Shown: positions 1-9,810, counted from the first letter of the stretch. The stretch is 64,000 bases of DNA from Paenisporosarcina quisquiliarum (GCF_027563315.1 NZ_JAMKBJ010000007.1:88537-152536); one strand, 5' to 3'. The notes: a model not told the origin generated them from the letters alone. Made by a program: numbers and translations.

Positions 1-208
1 CATCATAATATGGGTGCACTGCCCTTTTAAGAGACAGACTTTGAAAATATGTTATATTCTGATCAATCTCCAAAGATGAATTTAATCTTTCGCCAGAGAT
101 AATTGACACCTCATATCCTTCTGCTACCAGGCGATTAGACAAATCCCGAACATGTACTTGGGCTCCACCAATCGTATCCATTCGAGTAATCACTTGTACA
201 ATTTTCAC
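1..208 (-). CDS. Glycosyltransferase family 4, N-terminal fragment
   Basis: The reading frame runs off the left edge of the window, so only about 69 N-terminal residues are visible. They begin VKIVQVITRMDTIGGAQVHV, with the early beta-strand and glycine-rich GGAQ turn typical of GT-B (GT4) glycosyltransferases that add sugars to lipid-linked polysaccharide repeats. The start is a GTG that overlaps the stop of the upstream polymerase gene (GTGA), which indicates translational coupling in the exopolysaccharide operon. The sugar specificity cannot be judged from this fragment. Confidence 0.8.
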   Translation of the reverse strand, partial: MKIVQVITRMDTIGGAQVHVRDLSNRLVAEGYEVSIISGERLNSSLEIDQNITYFQSLSLKRAVHPYYD

Positions 209-1368
209 CCGTCATCTCCTCTTATTATTGGTGCACACCATGCAAGGGCTAAAATTAACCAAAAGTGACGCCAATGAAGTGTATCAATGAAAGCGCTATT
301 GAAGGTAAGACCAATTAAAGAAGCAACTATGATTGAGAAATAGGCGGCTGTCTCATTACTAGATCGCTTATAGGATTGATAGGCTTTGTGAATGCTAATG
401 GATAAGAGAAAGACAAAAAGAAAAACGCTCAGAATTCCATTTTCGGTTAAAATTCGGGCATACAAACTGTGCGGGGCAATCTGAAAAGTATATTCTGATT
501 GTCCAGGTCCGATACCAATTGGATTTCTCAAGCCTGTTAAGATTGCTTCCTTTTGTGTTGCAAAACGCGAATCATCATATCTTTGCAAGCTCAATCGAGA
601 TTGGAATAAGCTCTTTACAAATGGACTGTTTGCCAACCATATCAACACCGGTATACAAAGGATGCCAAGGCTAATAAATGTCTTTATTCTTTCTTTCAGA
701 AGTTCTTTTTTTGCTAATGTAAGGTATACCAAGAAAGATATAACCCAATTCCCCCATGCCGCTCGAGAAAAACAAACGAAAATAGCGGTAAGCAGCAACA
801 AAAAGGTAAATGCATAGAGTGTCTTCTTTATTTTTGAAGAGGTTTCATTTTCAAACAGACTAATGGCATACAGAGATGGCATGATTAAAAATGGTCCAAA
901 AACATTGGGATCTTTAAAGAATGCTTTCGCTCTCCCGAACATCAATAATAAATCGTCATAGGGAAGATAACGAAAATAAGCAAGAATTCCAATGACTGCA
1001 GATAGGACAGCCGTAATTAAATAACCATTCATAATGACTTTTAAGAGAGACGATTTTAATCTTTGACCAATGCCTACGATTGAAAACCAGGAAAACATTA
1101 AATAGATGGTGATAGCTAAATAAGCAACGCCCACTTGAAGTTCTCTGGCAGCGAGCAAAGAGGTTAATTGAAATATTAAAAACAATAACATTACAATGAG
1201 CGGAATAAACACATCTCGTGTAAAACTCGTAAGATATAAGAGCAAACTTCCTCCAATAACCAATACCATTAAAAAATCATATGGTGATGGCTCAATCAAA
1301 ACGAATGAACTCGTCAGCATCGTAAAAAACAATAAATATGTAAACCATTTAGGGACACGCTCAATCAT
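205..1368 (-). CDS. O-antigen ligase/polymerase-like membrane protein (Wzy-type)
   Basis: The 387-residue protein is almost entirely hydrophobic helices, about ten, with a polar stretch around residues 250-300 containing RNPIGIGPGQSEY and then APHSLYARILTENG. This H-N/S-x-Y/L-type loop is characteristic of the O-antigen ligase/polymerase (Wzy_C) superfamily. Such proteins polymerise undecaprenyl-linked repeat units on the outer face of the membrane. The start ATG has a good GAGGAG ribosome site and lies inside the 3' end of the flippase gene (8-bp overlap). Position in the operon between a flippase and a glycosyltransferase supports polymerase rather than ligase. Divergent sequence prevents a specific gene name. 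Confidence 0.8.
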   Translation of the reverse strand: MIERVPKWFTYLLFFTMLTSSFVLIEPSPYDFLMVLVIGGSLLLYLTSFTRDVFIPLIVMLLFLIFQLTSLLAARELQVGVAYLAITIYLMFSWFSIVGIGQRLKSSLLKVIMNGYLITAVLSAVIGILAYFRYLPYDDLLLMFGRAKAFFKDPNVFGPFLIMPSLYAISLFENETSSKIKKTLYAFTFLLLLTAIFVCFSRAAWGNWVISFLVYLTLAKKELLKERIKTFISLGILCIPVLIWLANSPFVKSLFQSRLSLQRYDDSRFATQKEAILTGLRNPIGIGPGQSEYTFQIAPHSLYARILTENGILSVFLFVFLLSISIHKAYQSYKRSSNETAAYFSIIVASLIGLTFNSAFIDTLHWRHFWLILALAWCAPIIRGDDG

Positions 1369-2659
1369 GAATGATCTCCTCTTGCTTTGGAGCGTTCATG
1401 GTACTCCAAGCAAAAATTCCGTGTATCAAATACCCAAGTGCACTCATTAAACTAATGCATACCAACGAAGCGGATGGGCTGATGAAAAATTCCAATGCCA
1501 AAAATAATGAAAGACAAATTAATATAAATCGAATCAATTCGCTAATGAATTGTTTTCCAAGAGCATTAAATACATAAAAATTAGCAGAAATTGGATTAAT
1601 AATGATTTTCATGAAATATAAAACGGCTAAGATTTGTATGAATTCTGCTGCTGGAATCCACTGTTCCCCGAAAACAAGTTTTATCGCAAGATGGGCAAAT
1701 ATAGCGACTAGACCTATAATGACCAACCCCATATAAAACATTTTCTTCACCGTATCCCAAAAGAATTGTCGGAATTTCTCAGGTGTATCTCTTGAAGTTA
1801 TTGCTGCTTGAGACAAATATACTTGAGAAGCCGAAAATCCGATTAACCCCTCTGGTATCGTCAGTATCTTTTGCGCAAGGAAAAACCAGCCTGCCGTTTT
1901 CGCATCAAAATGAGCAGCTAAATAAAATATAGGCATCTGGCTTCCTAAACTATTAATCAATGCAGCCCAACTGGAAACAATGGGATAGGATTTATAACCG
2001 ACTAACACCTTTAGTAACGATTTTGGTTTTATTTTAAAAGTTGTTGTCTTTGTTTTATTAATTAATCGGAAGTAATCAAGAGATCCAGCAACTCTACCAA
2101 TGATTTCTCCAATCAGTAATCCTAGTAAGCCTAAATTGAATAAGCCTAGACCAAGCTGAGCAGCTATTTGACTCGAATTCATTGTCATTTTCGCCCGGGA
2201 TATCATCATGTATTGTTGTTGTCTCAAAGCCCAGCTGTTGAAACCCTGAAACAGCCCGATACCAAGTAAACTGAATGACAGCATCCACATGTAGGCGTCC
2301 AATGTTGGGACATTTAAGTATTGAGCAAGTGGAACAAAAAAGAAGAGTACAAATAATAATCCACTTATAAGAAATGCAAAGCCAATCGATAAAACAAGTA
2401 AATGAAAAGCATCGTCATCATCTTCTGGAAGGGGGATTGCCATTTCATATCTTAAAGAAACGAGAATGGTTCCCGTAAATAAGAGGGATAAAAAAACAGA
2501 GTACACACCAAATTCTTCAGGTGTATACATTCTAGTTAACAATGGAGTTGTTAAGACAATTAATAAATTTGATAAAGCTGTTCCTGCCATTAATACAGAT
2601 AAACTTCTAAAAAATGGGTTAAATAATAATTTATTTTTCCACTGTAGAAATCGATTCAC
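1361..2659 (-). CDS. Polysaccharide flippase (Wzx/MOP family)
   Basis: This 432-residue protein has about 12-14 predicted membrane segments. It opens with the family-typical layout of a short basic N-terminus followed by SVLMAGTALSNLLIVLTTPLLTRMYTPEEFG, broken here as SVLMAGTALSNL and TRMYTPEEFGVYS. The latter is the hallmark of polysaccharide biosynthesis/flippase proteins of the MATE-like MOP superfamily. It would move undecaprenyl-linked repeat units across the cytoplasmic membrane. The start is GTG with only a weak upstream ribosome site, so the N-terminus is slightly uncertain. It overlaps the following polymerase gene. Confidence 0.88.
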   Translation of the reverse strand: MNRFLQWKNKLLFNPFFRSLSVLMAGTALSNLLIVLTTPLLTRMYTPEEFGVYSVFLSLLFTGTILVSLRYEMAIPLPEDDDDAFHLLVLSIGFAFLISGLLFVLFFFVPLAQYLNVPTLDAYMWMLSFSLLGIGLFQGFNSWALRQQQYMMISRAKMTMNSSQIAAQLGLGLFNLGLLGLLIGEIIGRVAGSLDYFRLINKTKTTTFKIKPKSLLKVLVGYKSYPIVSSWAALINSLGSQMPIFYLAAHFDAKTAGWFFLAQKILTIPEGLIGFSASQVYLSQAAITSRDTPEKFRQFFWDTVKKMFYMGLVIIGLVAIFAHLAIKLVFGEQWIPAAEFIQILAVLYFMKIIINPISANFYVFNALGKQFISELIRFILICLSLFLALEFFISPSASLVCISLMSALGYLIHGIFAWSTMNAPKQEEIIHD

Positions 2660-2701
2660 CTGACCATAGCCTCACTCTCTTTCATTTCACTAATAACATT
2701 C

Positions 2702-3448
2702 CTATCCCTTCAGTGTTTTCGGCAAGAGCGTTTGGAATTCTTTACCTTCTACCACATGAATCGCATTCAGTTGTAAATAGTCGACAAATTGTTTACCCAT
2801 CTTTTGTTGAATGACGCGGTATGCTTGTTTAATTAAAAATGGACGCTGAGAAATATTATGTGCATCAGAAGCAATGAAATGAACGATATGAGACTGGCAT
2901 AGCTTCATCACAAATCGTTGCAGATTTTTTCCGTTTGAACCTGTAACACTGCCGGCCGTTATTTGTACAAGAGCACCTCGCTGAACCAAATCAAAAAGCT
3001 TTTTGGGTTCGCGAAGAAATTCCGCATTCTTTTCTGCATGCGCAATAATCGGGATATATCCTTTTAACTGAAGCTCATAAAAAATGGAATCAGTGAATTG
3101 AGGAATGTGATGTGTTGGAAATTCGATTAATACATATTTATGACTGTCCCCAAGCGTCAATGCTTGGTCAGCTAACTCATCAATCAATTCCCCATGAAGA
3201 TGTATTTCCATACCCGGACAAATTGTTATCGGAATTTCTTTCAGTTGTAAGAATTCATTCAGTATGCGAATAGAATATTTAATTTCATCCACATTTTGAA
3301 TGAACACTCCATTACGATGATGAGGTGTTGCTACAATATGAGTTACTCCATTTTGTACTGCATTTTCTATAAGACGTATGGCTTCTATTTCGGTAGCCGG
3401 ACCATCATCAAGCCCAGGTAAGACGTGATTGTGTATATCGACAAGCAA
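2702..3448 (-). CDS. CpsB/CapC-type PHP tyrosine-protein phosphatase
   Basis: The 248-residue protein starts LVDIHNHVLPGLDDGP. The HxH motif begins the PHP metal site, and later metal ligands appear in ATPHHRNG, GMEIH, AHAEKN and ASDAHN. This matches the manganese-dependent phosphatases (YwqE/CpsB) that dephosphorylate the C-terminal tyrosine cluster of the cognate BY-kinase encoded just upstream. Translation starts at TTG, preceded by a strong GGGAGGG site 6 nt away. The alternative, histidinol phosphatase HisJ, shares the PHP fold, but the polysaccharide operon context and the length favour CpsB. Confidence 0.92.
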   Translation of the reverse strand: MLVDIHNHVLPGLDDGPATEIEAIRLIENAVQNGVTHIVATPHHRNGVFIQNVDEIKYSIRILNEFLQLKEIPITICPGMEIHLHGELIDELADQALTLGDSHKYVLIEFPTHHIPQFTDSIFYELQLKGYIPIIAHAEKNAEFLREPKKLFDLVQRGALVQITAGSVTGSNGKNLQRFVMKLCQSHIVHFIASDAHNISQRPFLIKQAYRVIQQKMGKQFVDYLQLNAIHVVEGKEFQTLLPKTLKG

Positions 3449-3461
3449 ATTGGTCCCTCCC

Positions 3462-4772
3462 TTAATAATAATAAGAATTTGATTGGATAGAGCTTTCTGC
3501 CTTGTTTAATATAGTTCCGATCAGTGGAGCTTGGACTTGTTTTAACTGTTCGATCGAGTAAATAGACTGTTCAAGCCTAGAAGTCTCTGCATTTACTACA
3601 AACAAGCAACCATCCACATTTTCAGAAACATGTAGTGTATCAGCAACTAGTAAGGGTGGAGTATCGACAATTATAATATCAAATTGCTTTTTCAATTCGT
3701 CCAAGAAATATGCAAATTTTGGTGAAGACAAAAGCTCGGTAGGGTTTGGGGGAACGGGACCTGCACTGATGAAAGAAAGGTTTGGTACTTTAGTGGGCTG
3801 AATGATATCTTCCAGAATATGATCACCTGCTAAATAGGATGTAACACCTAGTCTTTTCGGTAATTGAAATAATTTGCGCCCAGTTGCTCTTCTTAAATCC
3901 GCATCAACATAAACCGTTTTCTTCTGATCCATCGCAAATACAATACTTAAATTTGCGCTAACAAAAGATTTTCCATCACCTGGCTCGGCACTTGTAACAA
4001 GCAACGTTTTAGCACTATTTTTTGATAGAACATAGAGGAGATTGGCACGAATGGAACGGAACATTTCTGTAAAGACATCGTGGGGCTCAAGATCGTTTAT
4101 GAGCTTTCCTTCTCCTGTAGGAATAACTCCGATGACAGGATATCCAAGAGCTTTTTCAGCTTTTTCAGGTGTATCGAGTACGGTGAAGAACATTTCTTTA
4201 ATCAAAACAATAATATAACTAACCAAAAATCCAACAATTGCTGAAATGACAAAGAACAACACCGGATTTGGCTTAATGGATTTTGTGTCTTCACCGACTA
4301 TAGCGGGACTTAATATATGGACATTTTCCAAATTCATTAACGATTTGATTTCTTCTTGGAATGTATTTGCCAGTGTATTGGACAAGTTCGTTGCTTTTTC
4401 AGGAGTTTGCCCTTCAGCCAATATGGTTAATATTTGCGAATTGATGTTCGATTCAATTTTTACTTTTCTATTTAATTCCTCTTTCGTAAACGTTTCTTTT
4501 AGTGAACCATTTACTTTATTTAAGATGCGATTGCTCTTCATTAAATATTTATAGGTTTCTATCAGACGTAAGTTTGCTTCAATTTCCCCGCTGGAAACAA
4601 CATCCGCCGTTGTGAAGTTAACAAGTACATCTGTTTTCGATTCAAATTTAGGTGGAATAGCAAAGCTACCAATACCTCCGATAAGGGTTATAAATAAAGT
4701 GACCAAAAAGATAAACTTCTTTTTCTTATAAAACAATTTAATAAAATCACGAATCTCAAATGAACGTTTCAT
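3462..4772 (-). CDS. Fused chain-length regulator and bacterial tyrosine kinase
   Basis: One 436-residue chain combines a Wzz-like domain and a BY-kinase. The first membrane helix is at about residues 20-41, the extracellular loop follows, and the second helix is at about 170-191, preceded by the proline-rich IKPNPVLF. The cytoplasmic kinase follows directly: Walker A SAEPGDGKS (261-269), Walker A' VYVDADLRR (287-295) and Walker B IIIVDTP (366-372). A C-terminal tyrosine cluster (Y434-436) is the expected autophosphorylation site and the target of the downstream PHP phosphatase. Firmicutes usually split these modules into an adaptor and a kinase. Here they are fused, as in proteobacterial Wzc, though with a short outer loop. 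It should control polymer length and export. Confidence 0.92.
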   Translation of the reverse strand: MKRSFEIRDFIKLFYKKKKFIFLVTLFITLIGGIGSFAIPPKFESKTDVLVNFTTADVVSSGEIEANLRLIETYKYLMKSNRILNKVNGSLKETFTKEELNRKVKIESNINSQILTILAEGQTPEKATNLSNTLANTFQEEIKSLMNLENVHILSPAIVGEDTKSIKPNPVLFFVISAIVGFLVSYIIVLIKEMFFTVLDTPEKAEKALGYPVIGVIPTGEGKLINDLEPHDVFTEMFRSIRANLLYVLSKNSAKTLLVTSAEPGDGKSFVSANLSIVFAMDQKKTVYVDADLRRATGRKLFQLPKRLGVTSYLAGDHILEDIIQPTKVPNLSFISAGPVPPNPTELLSSPKFAYFLDELKKQFDIIIVDTPPLLVADTLHVSENVDGCLFVVNAETSRLEQSIYSIEQLKQVQAPLIGTILNKAESSIQSNSYYY

Positions 4773-4776
4773 GAAG

Positions 4777-5430
4777 TTAATAGGCCCCCTTACCTCTCCA
4801 AATTGCTACAATTGTCAGCATTAGAATTTTCATATCCAGTTTAAAAGAACAATTATTAACGTAATATAGATCATGGTCGATTTTATGCCCGTGACAACTA
4901 TCAGCTCGCCCATTTACTTGTGCCCAACCAGTTAAGCCGGGTTTCATCGATAGCCGCTTCATTTGAAGGTCATTGTAACAGTTTGTAATTTCCGGAATTT
5001 CTGGTCGAGGCCCAATCAAACTCATTTCGCCTCGTAACACATTCAAAAGCTGAGGCAGCTCATCAATACTTGTTTTTCTTAGAATCGCACCAACTTTTGT
5101 CACCTCGGAATTATGAGGCGATTTAAAAATAAAATCATTTGGAACTCCGTCATTCCAATGGAAGCTAAGTTTACTGGTATTTGAAACGCTATTCTTCATC
5201 GTTCGAAATTTAAGTATCTGAAAAGGTTGATTTAAAAGGCCCGTCCTAGTTTGAGTAAACAGAAGAGGTCGCCCCGAAAAAACTAATAAGAGTAAAGCAA
5301 CCAAGGGATATAGCGGAATCAATAAAATTAGTAATATTGACGATACACACAAATCCAAACAGCGTTTTCCAATACGCCGATAAATCCAAAGTGTGTTTTG
5401 TACTTGCATTAATGAACGAATTCTTTCCAG
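4777..5430 (-). CDS. Undecaprenyl-phosphate sugar phosphotransferase (initiating enzyme)
   Basis: The protein is a bacterial sugar transferase that moves a sugar-1-phosphate onto undecaprenyl phosphate. It has an N-terminal hydrophobic hairpin (SILLILLIPLYPLVALLLL), then FKFRTMK-like KFRTMKN, then SIDELPQLLNVLRGEMSLIGPRPE and KPGLTGWAQVNGR-type motifs. The frame can be read upstream to an ATG at 5457, but that ATG has no ribosome site. A strong GAAGGAGG lies inside the frame and points to a CTG codon at 5430-5428, 7 nt downstream of GGAGG, so I place the start there (217 residues). A TATAAT -10-like hexamer (plus-strand 5485-5490) lies upstream. It appears to be the first gene of the polysaccharide operon. 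Confidence 0.85.
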   Translation of the reverse strand: MERIRSLMQVQNTLWIYRRIGKRCLDLCVSSILLILLIPLYPLVALLLLVFSGRPLLFTQTRTGLLNQPFQILKFRTMKNSVSNTSKLSFHWNDGVPNDFIFKSPHNSEVTKVGAILRKTSIDELPQLLNVLRGEMSLIGPRPEIPEITNCYNDLQMKRLSMKPGLTGWAQVNGRADSCHGHKIDHDLYYVNNCSFKLDMKILMLTIVAIWRGKGAY

Positions 5431-5532
5431 ATTCGCTCCTCCTTCAAAAAAATACATTTACGAATCTAATCTATAACCTACTTGATTATATTCCGCCCCG
5501 CCTTACCAAAGAACTATGATTTGGACAACAAC

Positions 5533-5570
5533 AAAAAAACACGCCTCTCGATATGAATCGAAAGACGTGC
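5533..5570 (-). terminator. Intrinsic terminator of ssrA
   Basis: On the minus strand a 13-bp stem with one mismatch (plus-strand arms 5540-5552 and 5557-5569, loop of four) is followed by a run of seven T. It lies about 40 nt beyond the mature tmRNA 3' end and upstream of the polysaccharide operon, separating the two transcripts. Confidence 0.88.
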
Positions 5571-5608
5571 TTGATGGTTATTTATTCCATCTACATGAAA
5601 AATGTAAA

Positions 5609-5960
5609 TGGAGACGGCGGGAATCGAACCCGCGTCCAGAAACTCCAACACTTAAGCTTCTACGCGTGTATCTTGCCTATTAAGTTTCGCGCAGCATTAT
5701 GCCGACAAGCGGGCGTCTTGTGCGCTAACTTGAAATTCTCTTCTCGGCGGCTCAAGTCGCACCGACGATCGTATCCCACTAAGAGTGAGCTCGTACAGGA
5801 CCACATGGGCGATGGTCAAGACAAGCAACATTGTCAGCTTACGCTGCGAATGCTAGGTTTTGGTTTTTGCCAGTTATTATAAAATGACGTTGATACGGAG
5901 CCGATCCCTCCGACGCGCAACTCAAGCTCAGACCATCCCTGTCGAATCCGTAACGTCCCC
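5609..5960 (-). ncRNA. ssrA: tmRNA (transfer-messenger RNA)
   Basis: The 5' end reads GGGGACGTTACGGATTCGAC, the universal tmRNA 5' sequence. The 3' end carries the T-arm GGGTTCGATTCCCGC, the acceptor strand and an encoded CCA at 5611-5609. The total length of 352 nt is typical. It contains a tag frame ending in LAFAA and several pseudoknot-like segments. It rescues stalled ribosomes together with SmpB, whose gene lies immediately upstream. The pairing of smpB and ssrA downstream of rnr is the conserved Bacillales order. The mature ends are inferred from homology and need 5' leader and 3' trailer processing. Confidence 0.97.
5839..5871 (-). other. tmRNA proteolysis-tag reading frame
   Basis: The internal frame GGC AAA AAC CAA AAC CTA GCA TTC GCA GCG TAA encodes GKNQNLAFAA and a stop. 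The ending AFAA/ALAA is the degron recognised by ClpXP. The resume codon is inferred as GGC by comparison with the GKQNNLSLAA-type tags of other Bacillales. An alternative resume codon one triplet earlier would add Thr. Confidence 0.85.
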
Positions 5961-6048
5961 TTAAAAGGATTATCATAAAGTCTTTTAACTCTTTATGAAA
6001 ATGGATGTTCGGGTGAACAAAAAGTTCATCTGGCAAAGCTGTAACTCT

Positions 6049-6077
6049 ATTATAAGACAAAATTGGTCAAACTTCAA
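6049..6077 (-). promoter_or_regulatory. Sigma-A-type promoter for ssrA
   Basis: On the minus strand TTGAAG (6077-6072) and TATAAT (6054-6049) are separated by 17 bp. The site begins immediately after the smpB stop, so ssrA can be transcribed separately from smpB with an approximately 80-nt leader removed by processing. A second, weaker candidate (TTTCAT-17-TATGAT, with its -10 at 5977-5972) would place the start close to the mature 5' end. Confidence 0.6.
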
Positions 6078-6083
6078 GTGCCA

Positions 6084-6551
6084 TCAATCTTGGTTACGGG
6101 ATTTAAACGCACGTTCAATATCTCGCTTTGCTTCTTTCTTCTTGAGATCATCGCGTTTATCGTAATTCTTTTTCCCTTTACCCATGCCGATTAATACTTT
6201 GGCAAAGCCGTCTTTCATGTACATCTTGATAGGAATGATTGAATAGCCATCCTGTTTTGAAAGACCGATCAATTCACTGATCTGCTTTTTATGCAGTAAC
6301 AGTTTACGAGAACGCAAAGGTTCATGGTTGAATCGGTTTCCTTGTTCATAAGGACTGATGTGCATATTCGAAATCCATGCTTCATTGTTGCGAATGCGGA
6401 CGAATGCATCTTTCAGCTGGACTTTCCCGTTGCGGACGGATTTGATTTCCGTACCTTGAAGCACGATTCCAGCTTCAATTGTTTCGTCAATAAAATAATC
6501 GTGATTGGCTTTTTTATTCTGCGCAACCACTTTCCCGGTTCCTTTTGGCAT
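6084..6551 (-). CDS. smpB: SsrA-binding protein SmpB
   Basis: The 155-residue protein begins [20 protein letters not shown] and has the SmpB core [23 protein letters not shown] split as [13 protein letters not shown] and [13 protein letters not shown]. The basic C-terminal tail ([18 protein letters not shown]) enters the mRNA channel of the ribosome. It binds the tRNA-like domain of tmRNA, which is encoded directly downstream. Length and start match the family. It lies 51 nt after rnr with its own GAGGTG ribosome site and is probably cotranscribed with it. Confidence 0.97.
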   Translation of the reverse strand: MPKGTGKVVAQNKKANHDYFIDETIEAGIVLQGTEIKSVRNGKVQLKDAFVRIRNNEAWISNMHISPYEQGNRFNHEPLRSRKLLLHKKQISELIGLSKQDGYSIIPIKMYMKDGFAKVLIGMGKGKKNYDKRDDLKKKEAKRDIERAFKSRNQD

Positions 6552-6602
6552 CTGTCTACACCTCGCTGTTTGAAAAGAGCGGCTATCCGCCGCTCCTTTA
6601 CC

Positions 6603-8927
6603 TTACTTTTTCTTACGCTTACGACTGCTTTTGTTTTTCTTGGCAATGTCTTCATAAAACTTTTTCTTTTGATTCACGCCTTTTTTCGGTCCTGGTGATG
6701 ATTTATCAGAAGAAGATTTACCTCTCCCTGCACCTTCTTTTCGTTTCGCATGAATGACTTTTGGCGTTTCCTTGCGAGGAGGACGATTGAAAGTTTTAAC
6801 CATACCGACAATTTCAAAGTCGATTGCAGACTCTTCAGGTTTAACAGATGTCACACGAACAGTCACTTCATCCCCAATGCGGAATTGTTTTCCTGCTCGT
6901 TCACCGATCATCATCATTTGACGATCATCAAATCGGTAATAGTCATCTGTCATATTGCTTACATGTACGAGTCCTTCAATTGTATTCTGCAGTTCGATAA
7001 ACATACCAAAGTTCGTTACAGAGCTGACAATCCCTTCAAACTCTTCACCAATCTTATCTGCCATGTATTGTGCTTTCTTCAATGATTCAGTATCACGCTC
7101 AGCATCAACTGCTCGGCGTTCACGTCCAGATGTGTGGTCAGCAATTTCATCCATCACTGCTCCCCAATGTGCAACTGTCGGTTGTGATACATCTCCATTA
7201 ATCAAATACGTTCGAATTAATCGATGAACGATTAAATCCGGATAACGGCGAATAGGTGAAGTGAAATGCGTATAGTACTCCGTCGATAACCCGAAATGGC
7301 CTAAACTTTCCGCGTGATACTTCGCTTGTTGCATCGAACGCAACATCATCGTTGAAATAACCGGTTCTTCCGGCAATCCCTCGATTGACTCAACGATTTC
7401 CTGCAAGGCACGTGGATGAATTTCATTCCCTGAACCTTTTACTACAATACCGAAGTTAGTAATGAATTCAAAGAAGCGTTGAAGTTTCTCAGGTTTAGGA
7501 TCTTCGTGAATACGGTAGATGAACGGTACATCCATCCAGTGGAAATGTTCCGCAACCGTTTCGTTCGCTGCGAGCATGAATTCTTCAATCAGGCGTTCAG
7601 CGATTGTACGTTCACGAATGACAACATCCGTCGGCCATCCATCTTCGTCCACCAAAATTTTTGATTCTTTAAAGTCAAAATCAATTGCACCACGGTCTGC
7701 ACGTTTTTGACGTAAAACTTCAGCCAGTTCTGCCATCAATTCAAACATTGGAACCAAATCTTTGTAGCGTTCTCGAAGTGCTTCATCTTTTTCTTCGACA
7801 ATTTTGTAAACATCTGTGTAAGTCATACGTTCTTTCGTTTTGATAACACTTTGGAAAATTTCGTGTGACACGACTTTCCCGCTGCCATCAATGACCATTT
7901 CGCATGACAAAGTCAGACGGTCCACTTTTGGATTCAATGAACAAATTCCGTTAGAAAGACGGTGAGGAAGCATTGGGATTACACGGTCAGTCAAATAGAC
8001 ACTCGTCGCACGTTCGTATGCTTCCGTATCCATTGGAGACCCATCCGTTACATAATGACTGACGTCTGCAATGTGTACCCCAAGTTTGTATGTCCCATCT
8101 GGGTTCTTAGTGACCGTTACAGCGTCATCCAAGTCTTTTGCATCTGCTCCATCTATTGTCACGATTACTTCATTACGAAGATCGCGTCGTCCTTCCAAAT
8201 CAGCTTCAGATATTTCGTCAGGTACTGCATTTGCCTGATCCAACACCGGTTTAGGGAATTCTGTTTCAATTCCATGCTTATGGATGATGGATAAAATATC
8301 GACACCAGGGTCGTTTTTATGACCAAGGATTTGTGTCACCATACCAGTTGCTGATTTACGACCTTCTGGCCATCCAGTAATTTCTACAACTACTTTATGC
8401 CCTTCCATCGCACCAAGTGTATCTTCTTTTGCAATGAAAATATCCATGGAGATTTTTTTATCATCCGGAAGTACGAAACCAAACCCTTTATTGTCCTGGA
8501 ACTGCCCGACCACTTTCGTGATGCCTCGTTCCGTAATTTTGGTAATCGAACCTTCACGACGATCGCCCGAGCTTGAGCTCGATACCCTTACTAATACGGT
8601 ATCTCCATTCATAGCTCCATTGATTTCTGTTGGTGGAATGAATATATCATCCATACCTTCTTCTTCCGGTGAAACAAATCCAAATCCGCGTGGATGTCCA
8701 ATAAACTTCCCTTTTAATAAATTCATTTGTTGCGGGAGTCCATAACGGTTGGATCTTGAGCGGATGACGTCCCCTTGCGTTTCCAGTCGGGCAAGCGTCT
8801 TCACTAATTCCTTAAATTCCTCGGAATACTCCAGCTCAAGCTTTGATTCTAATTCCTGAACGGTCATTGGTTTATAATCTTCTTCTCGTAATATCGTGAA
8901 TAATTGTTCTTCTAAAGATTGTTCCAT
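6603..8927 (-). CDS. rnr: Ribonuclease R
   Basis: This 774-residue 3'-5' exoribonuclease has the expected order: N-terminal winged-helix-like segment, two cold-shock domains ([11 protein letters not shown] and [11 protein letters not shown]), the RNB catalytic domain with the acidic [12 protein letters not shown] site, an S1 domain ([21 protein letters not shown]) and a long lysine/arginine-rich tail ending KSSRKRKKK. It degrades structured RNA and works with tmRNA-SmpB in clearing defective mRNAs. A strong AAGGAGGG site precedes the ATG. It sits between est and smpB as in B. subtilis. Confidence 0.97.
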   Translation of the reverse strand: MEQSLEEQLFTILREEDYKPMTVQELESKLELEYSEEFKELVKTLARLETQGDVIRSRSNRYGLPQQMNLLKGKFIGHPRGFGFVSPEEEGMDDIFIPPTEINGAMNGDTVLVRVSSSSSGDRREGSITKITERGITKVVGQFQDNKGFGFVLPDDKKISMDIFIAKEDTLGAMEGHKVVVEITGWPEGRKSATGMVTQILGHKNDPGVDILSIIHKHGIETEFPKPVLDQANAVPDEISEADLEGRRDLRNEVIVTIDGADAKDLDDAVTVTKNPDGTYKLGVHIADVSHYVTDGSPMDTEAYERATSVYLTDRVIPMLPHRLSNGICSLNPKVDRLTLSCEMVIDGSGKVVSHEIFQSVIKTKERMTYTDVYKIVEEKDEALRERYKDLVPMFELMAELAEVLRQKRADRGAIDFDFKESKILVDEDGWPTDVVIRERTIAERLIEEFMLAANETVAEHFHWMDVPFIYRIHEDPKPEKLQRFFEFITNFGIVVKGSGNEIHPRALQEIVESIEGLPEEPVISTMMLRSMQQAKYHAESLGHFGLSTEYYTHFTSPIRRYPDLIVHRLIRTYLINGDVSQPTVAHWGAVMDEIADHTSGRERRAVDAERDTESLKKAQYMADKIGEEFEGIVSSVTNFGMFIELQNTIEGLVHVSNMTDDYYRFDDRQMMMIGERAGKQFRIGDEVTVRVTSVKPEESAIDFEIVGMVKTFNRPPRKETPKVIHAKRKEGAGRGKSSSDKSSPGPKKGVNQKKKFYEDIAKKNKSSRKRKKK

Positions 8928-8970
8928 GTTACATCCCTCCTTCTCTCAGCGTGTGCGTGCATGGCCGTTT

Positions 8971-9717
8971 TTACACATGCCAGTCAAGCGTTTGTAAAAA
9001 TTCTAAAATATCTACGTGCAATTGTTCTTTTTCCTGATCAAGTGTAATTACATGGCCAGATTGTTCATACCATTTTATTTGTTTCTCAAATGATTCTGCC
9101 TGATTATATATAATATTGGCGGAGTCCACATCAATGACACTATCTTGACGGCCTTGCACAACAAATAGTGGTGCATACACATGATCTACATGATCACGAA
9201 CGTCATACACGAGATTTCGTAAATCAGGAAGTGAATCCATCGAAGTCTTTTGTAGTGCTTCTACTTCTTCTTCGATAAGTGAAGCGTCTTTTCCTTCATA
9301 ACGCTTATAATCGCGCGCATATTTTAAAACACCTTCGTACATGAGTTCTGTTGTCTTCATGGACATTGGCGCGCACATCGTCACGATTCCCTTTACAGGA
9401 ACGGTATACCCTAATTTTAGAGAAAAGACACCACCTAATGATAAACCGGCCACAGCAATTTCTTCATACCCAGCAGCCTTCAATTGATCATAGCCACGCA
9501 TGACGTCTTTCCACCAATCTGCAGGGCCAGATTGAATCAATTCTTCCGGTGGAACACCATGCCCTTTATAGTGAGGAGCCAGTGATGTGTAGCCATTTTT
9601 TTCTAAAAAACGTCCAAGCATGCGTACATCCGATGAGTTTCCCGTAAATCCATGCAATAACAATACGGCTCTTTTACCCGCCTCAAAAAAGAACGGTTTG
9701 GGTTGCGCGATTCGCAT
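8971..9717 (-). CDS. est: Carboxylesterase / monoacylglycerol lipase
   Basis: This 248-residue alpha/beta hydrolase has an oxyanion segment LLLHGFTGN, a nucleophile elbow GLSLGG, a catalytic aspartate in [11 protein letters not shown] and a catalytic histidine in [10 protein letters not shown]. Sequence and position between secG and rnr match the small Bacillales carboxylesterase Est (YvaK), a cytosolic enzyme that hydrolyses short and medium acyl esters. The physiological substrate is not shown by the sequence. An AAGGAGAGG ribosome site precedes the ATG. Confidence 0.92.
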   Translation of the reverse strand: MRIAQPKPFFFEAGKRAVLLLHGFTGNSSDVRMLGRFLEKNGYTSLAPHYKGHGVPPEELIQSGPADWWKDVMRGYDQLKAAGYEEIAVAGLSLGGVFSLKLGYTVPVKGIVTMCAPMSMKTTELMYEGVLKYARDYKRYEGKDASLIEEEVEALQKTSMDSLPDLRNLVYDVRDHVDHVYAPLFVVQGRQDSVIDVDSANIIYNQAESFEKQIKWYEQSGHVITLDQEKEQLHVDILEFLQTLDWHV

Positions 9718-9810
9718 TCAAAAAACCTCTCCTTTACAAAACACATCATTCAAACAGTATGTATCTAAATAATATTTTTATTAAAGCAACCAACTTTTTC
9801 CATCAATTAA

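Noticed and set aside
2702..3448. HisJ-type histidinol phosphatase
   Set aside because: Same PHP fold, but the gene lies in the polysaccharide operon next to the BY-kinase and fits CpsB/YwqE better.
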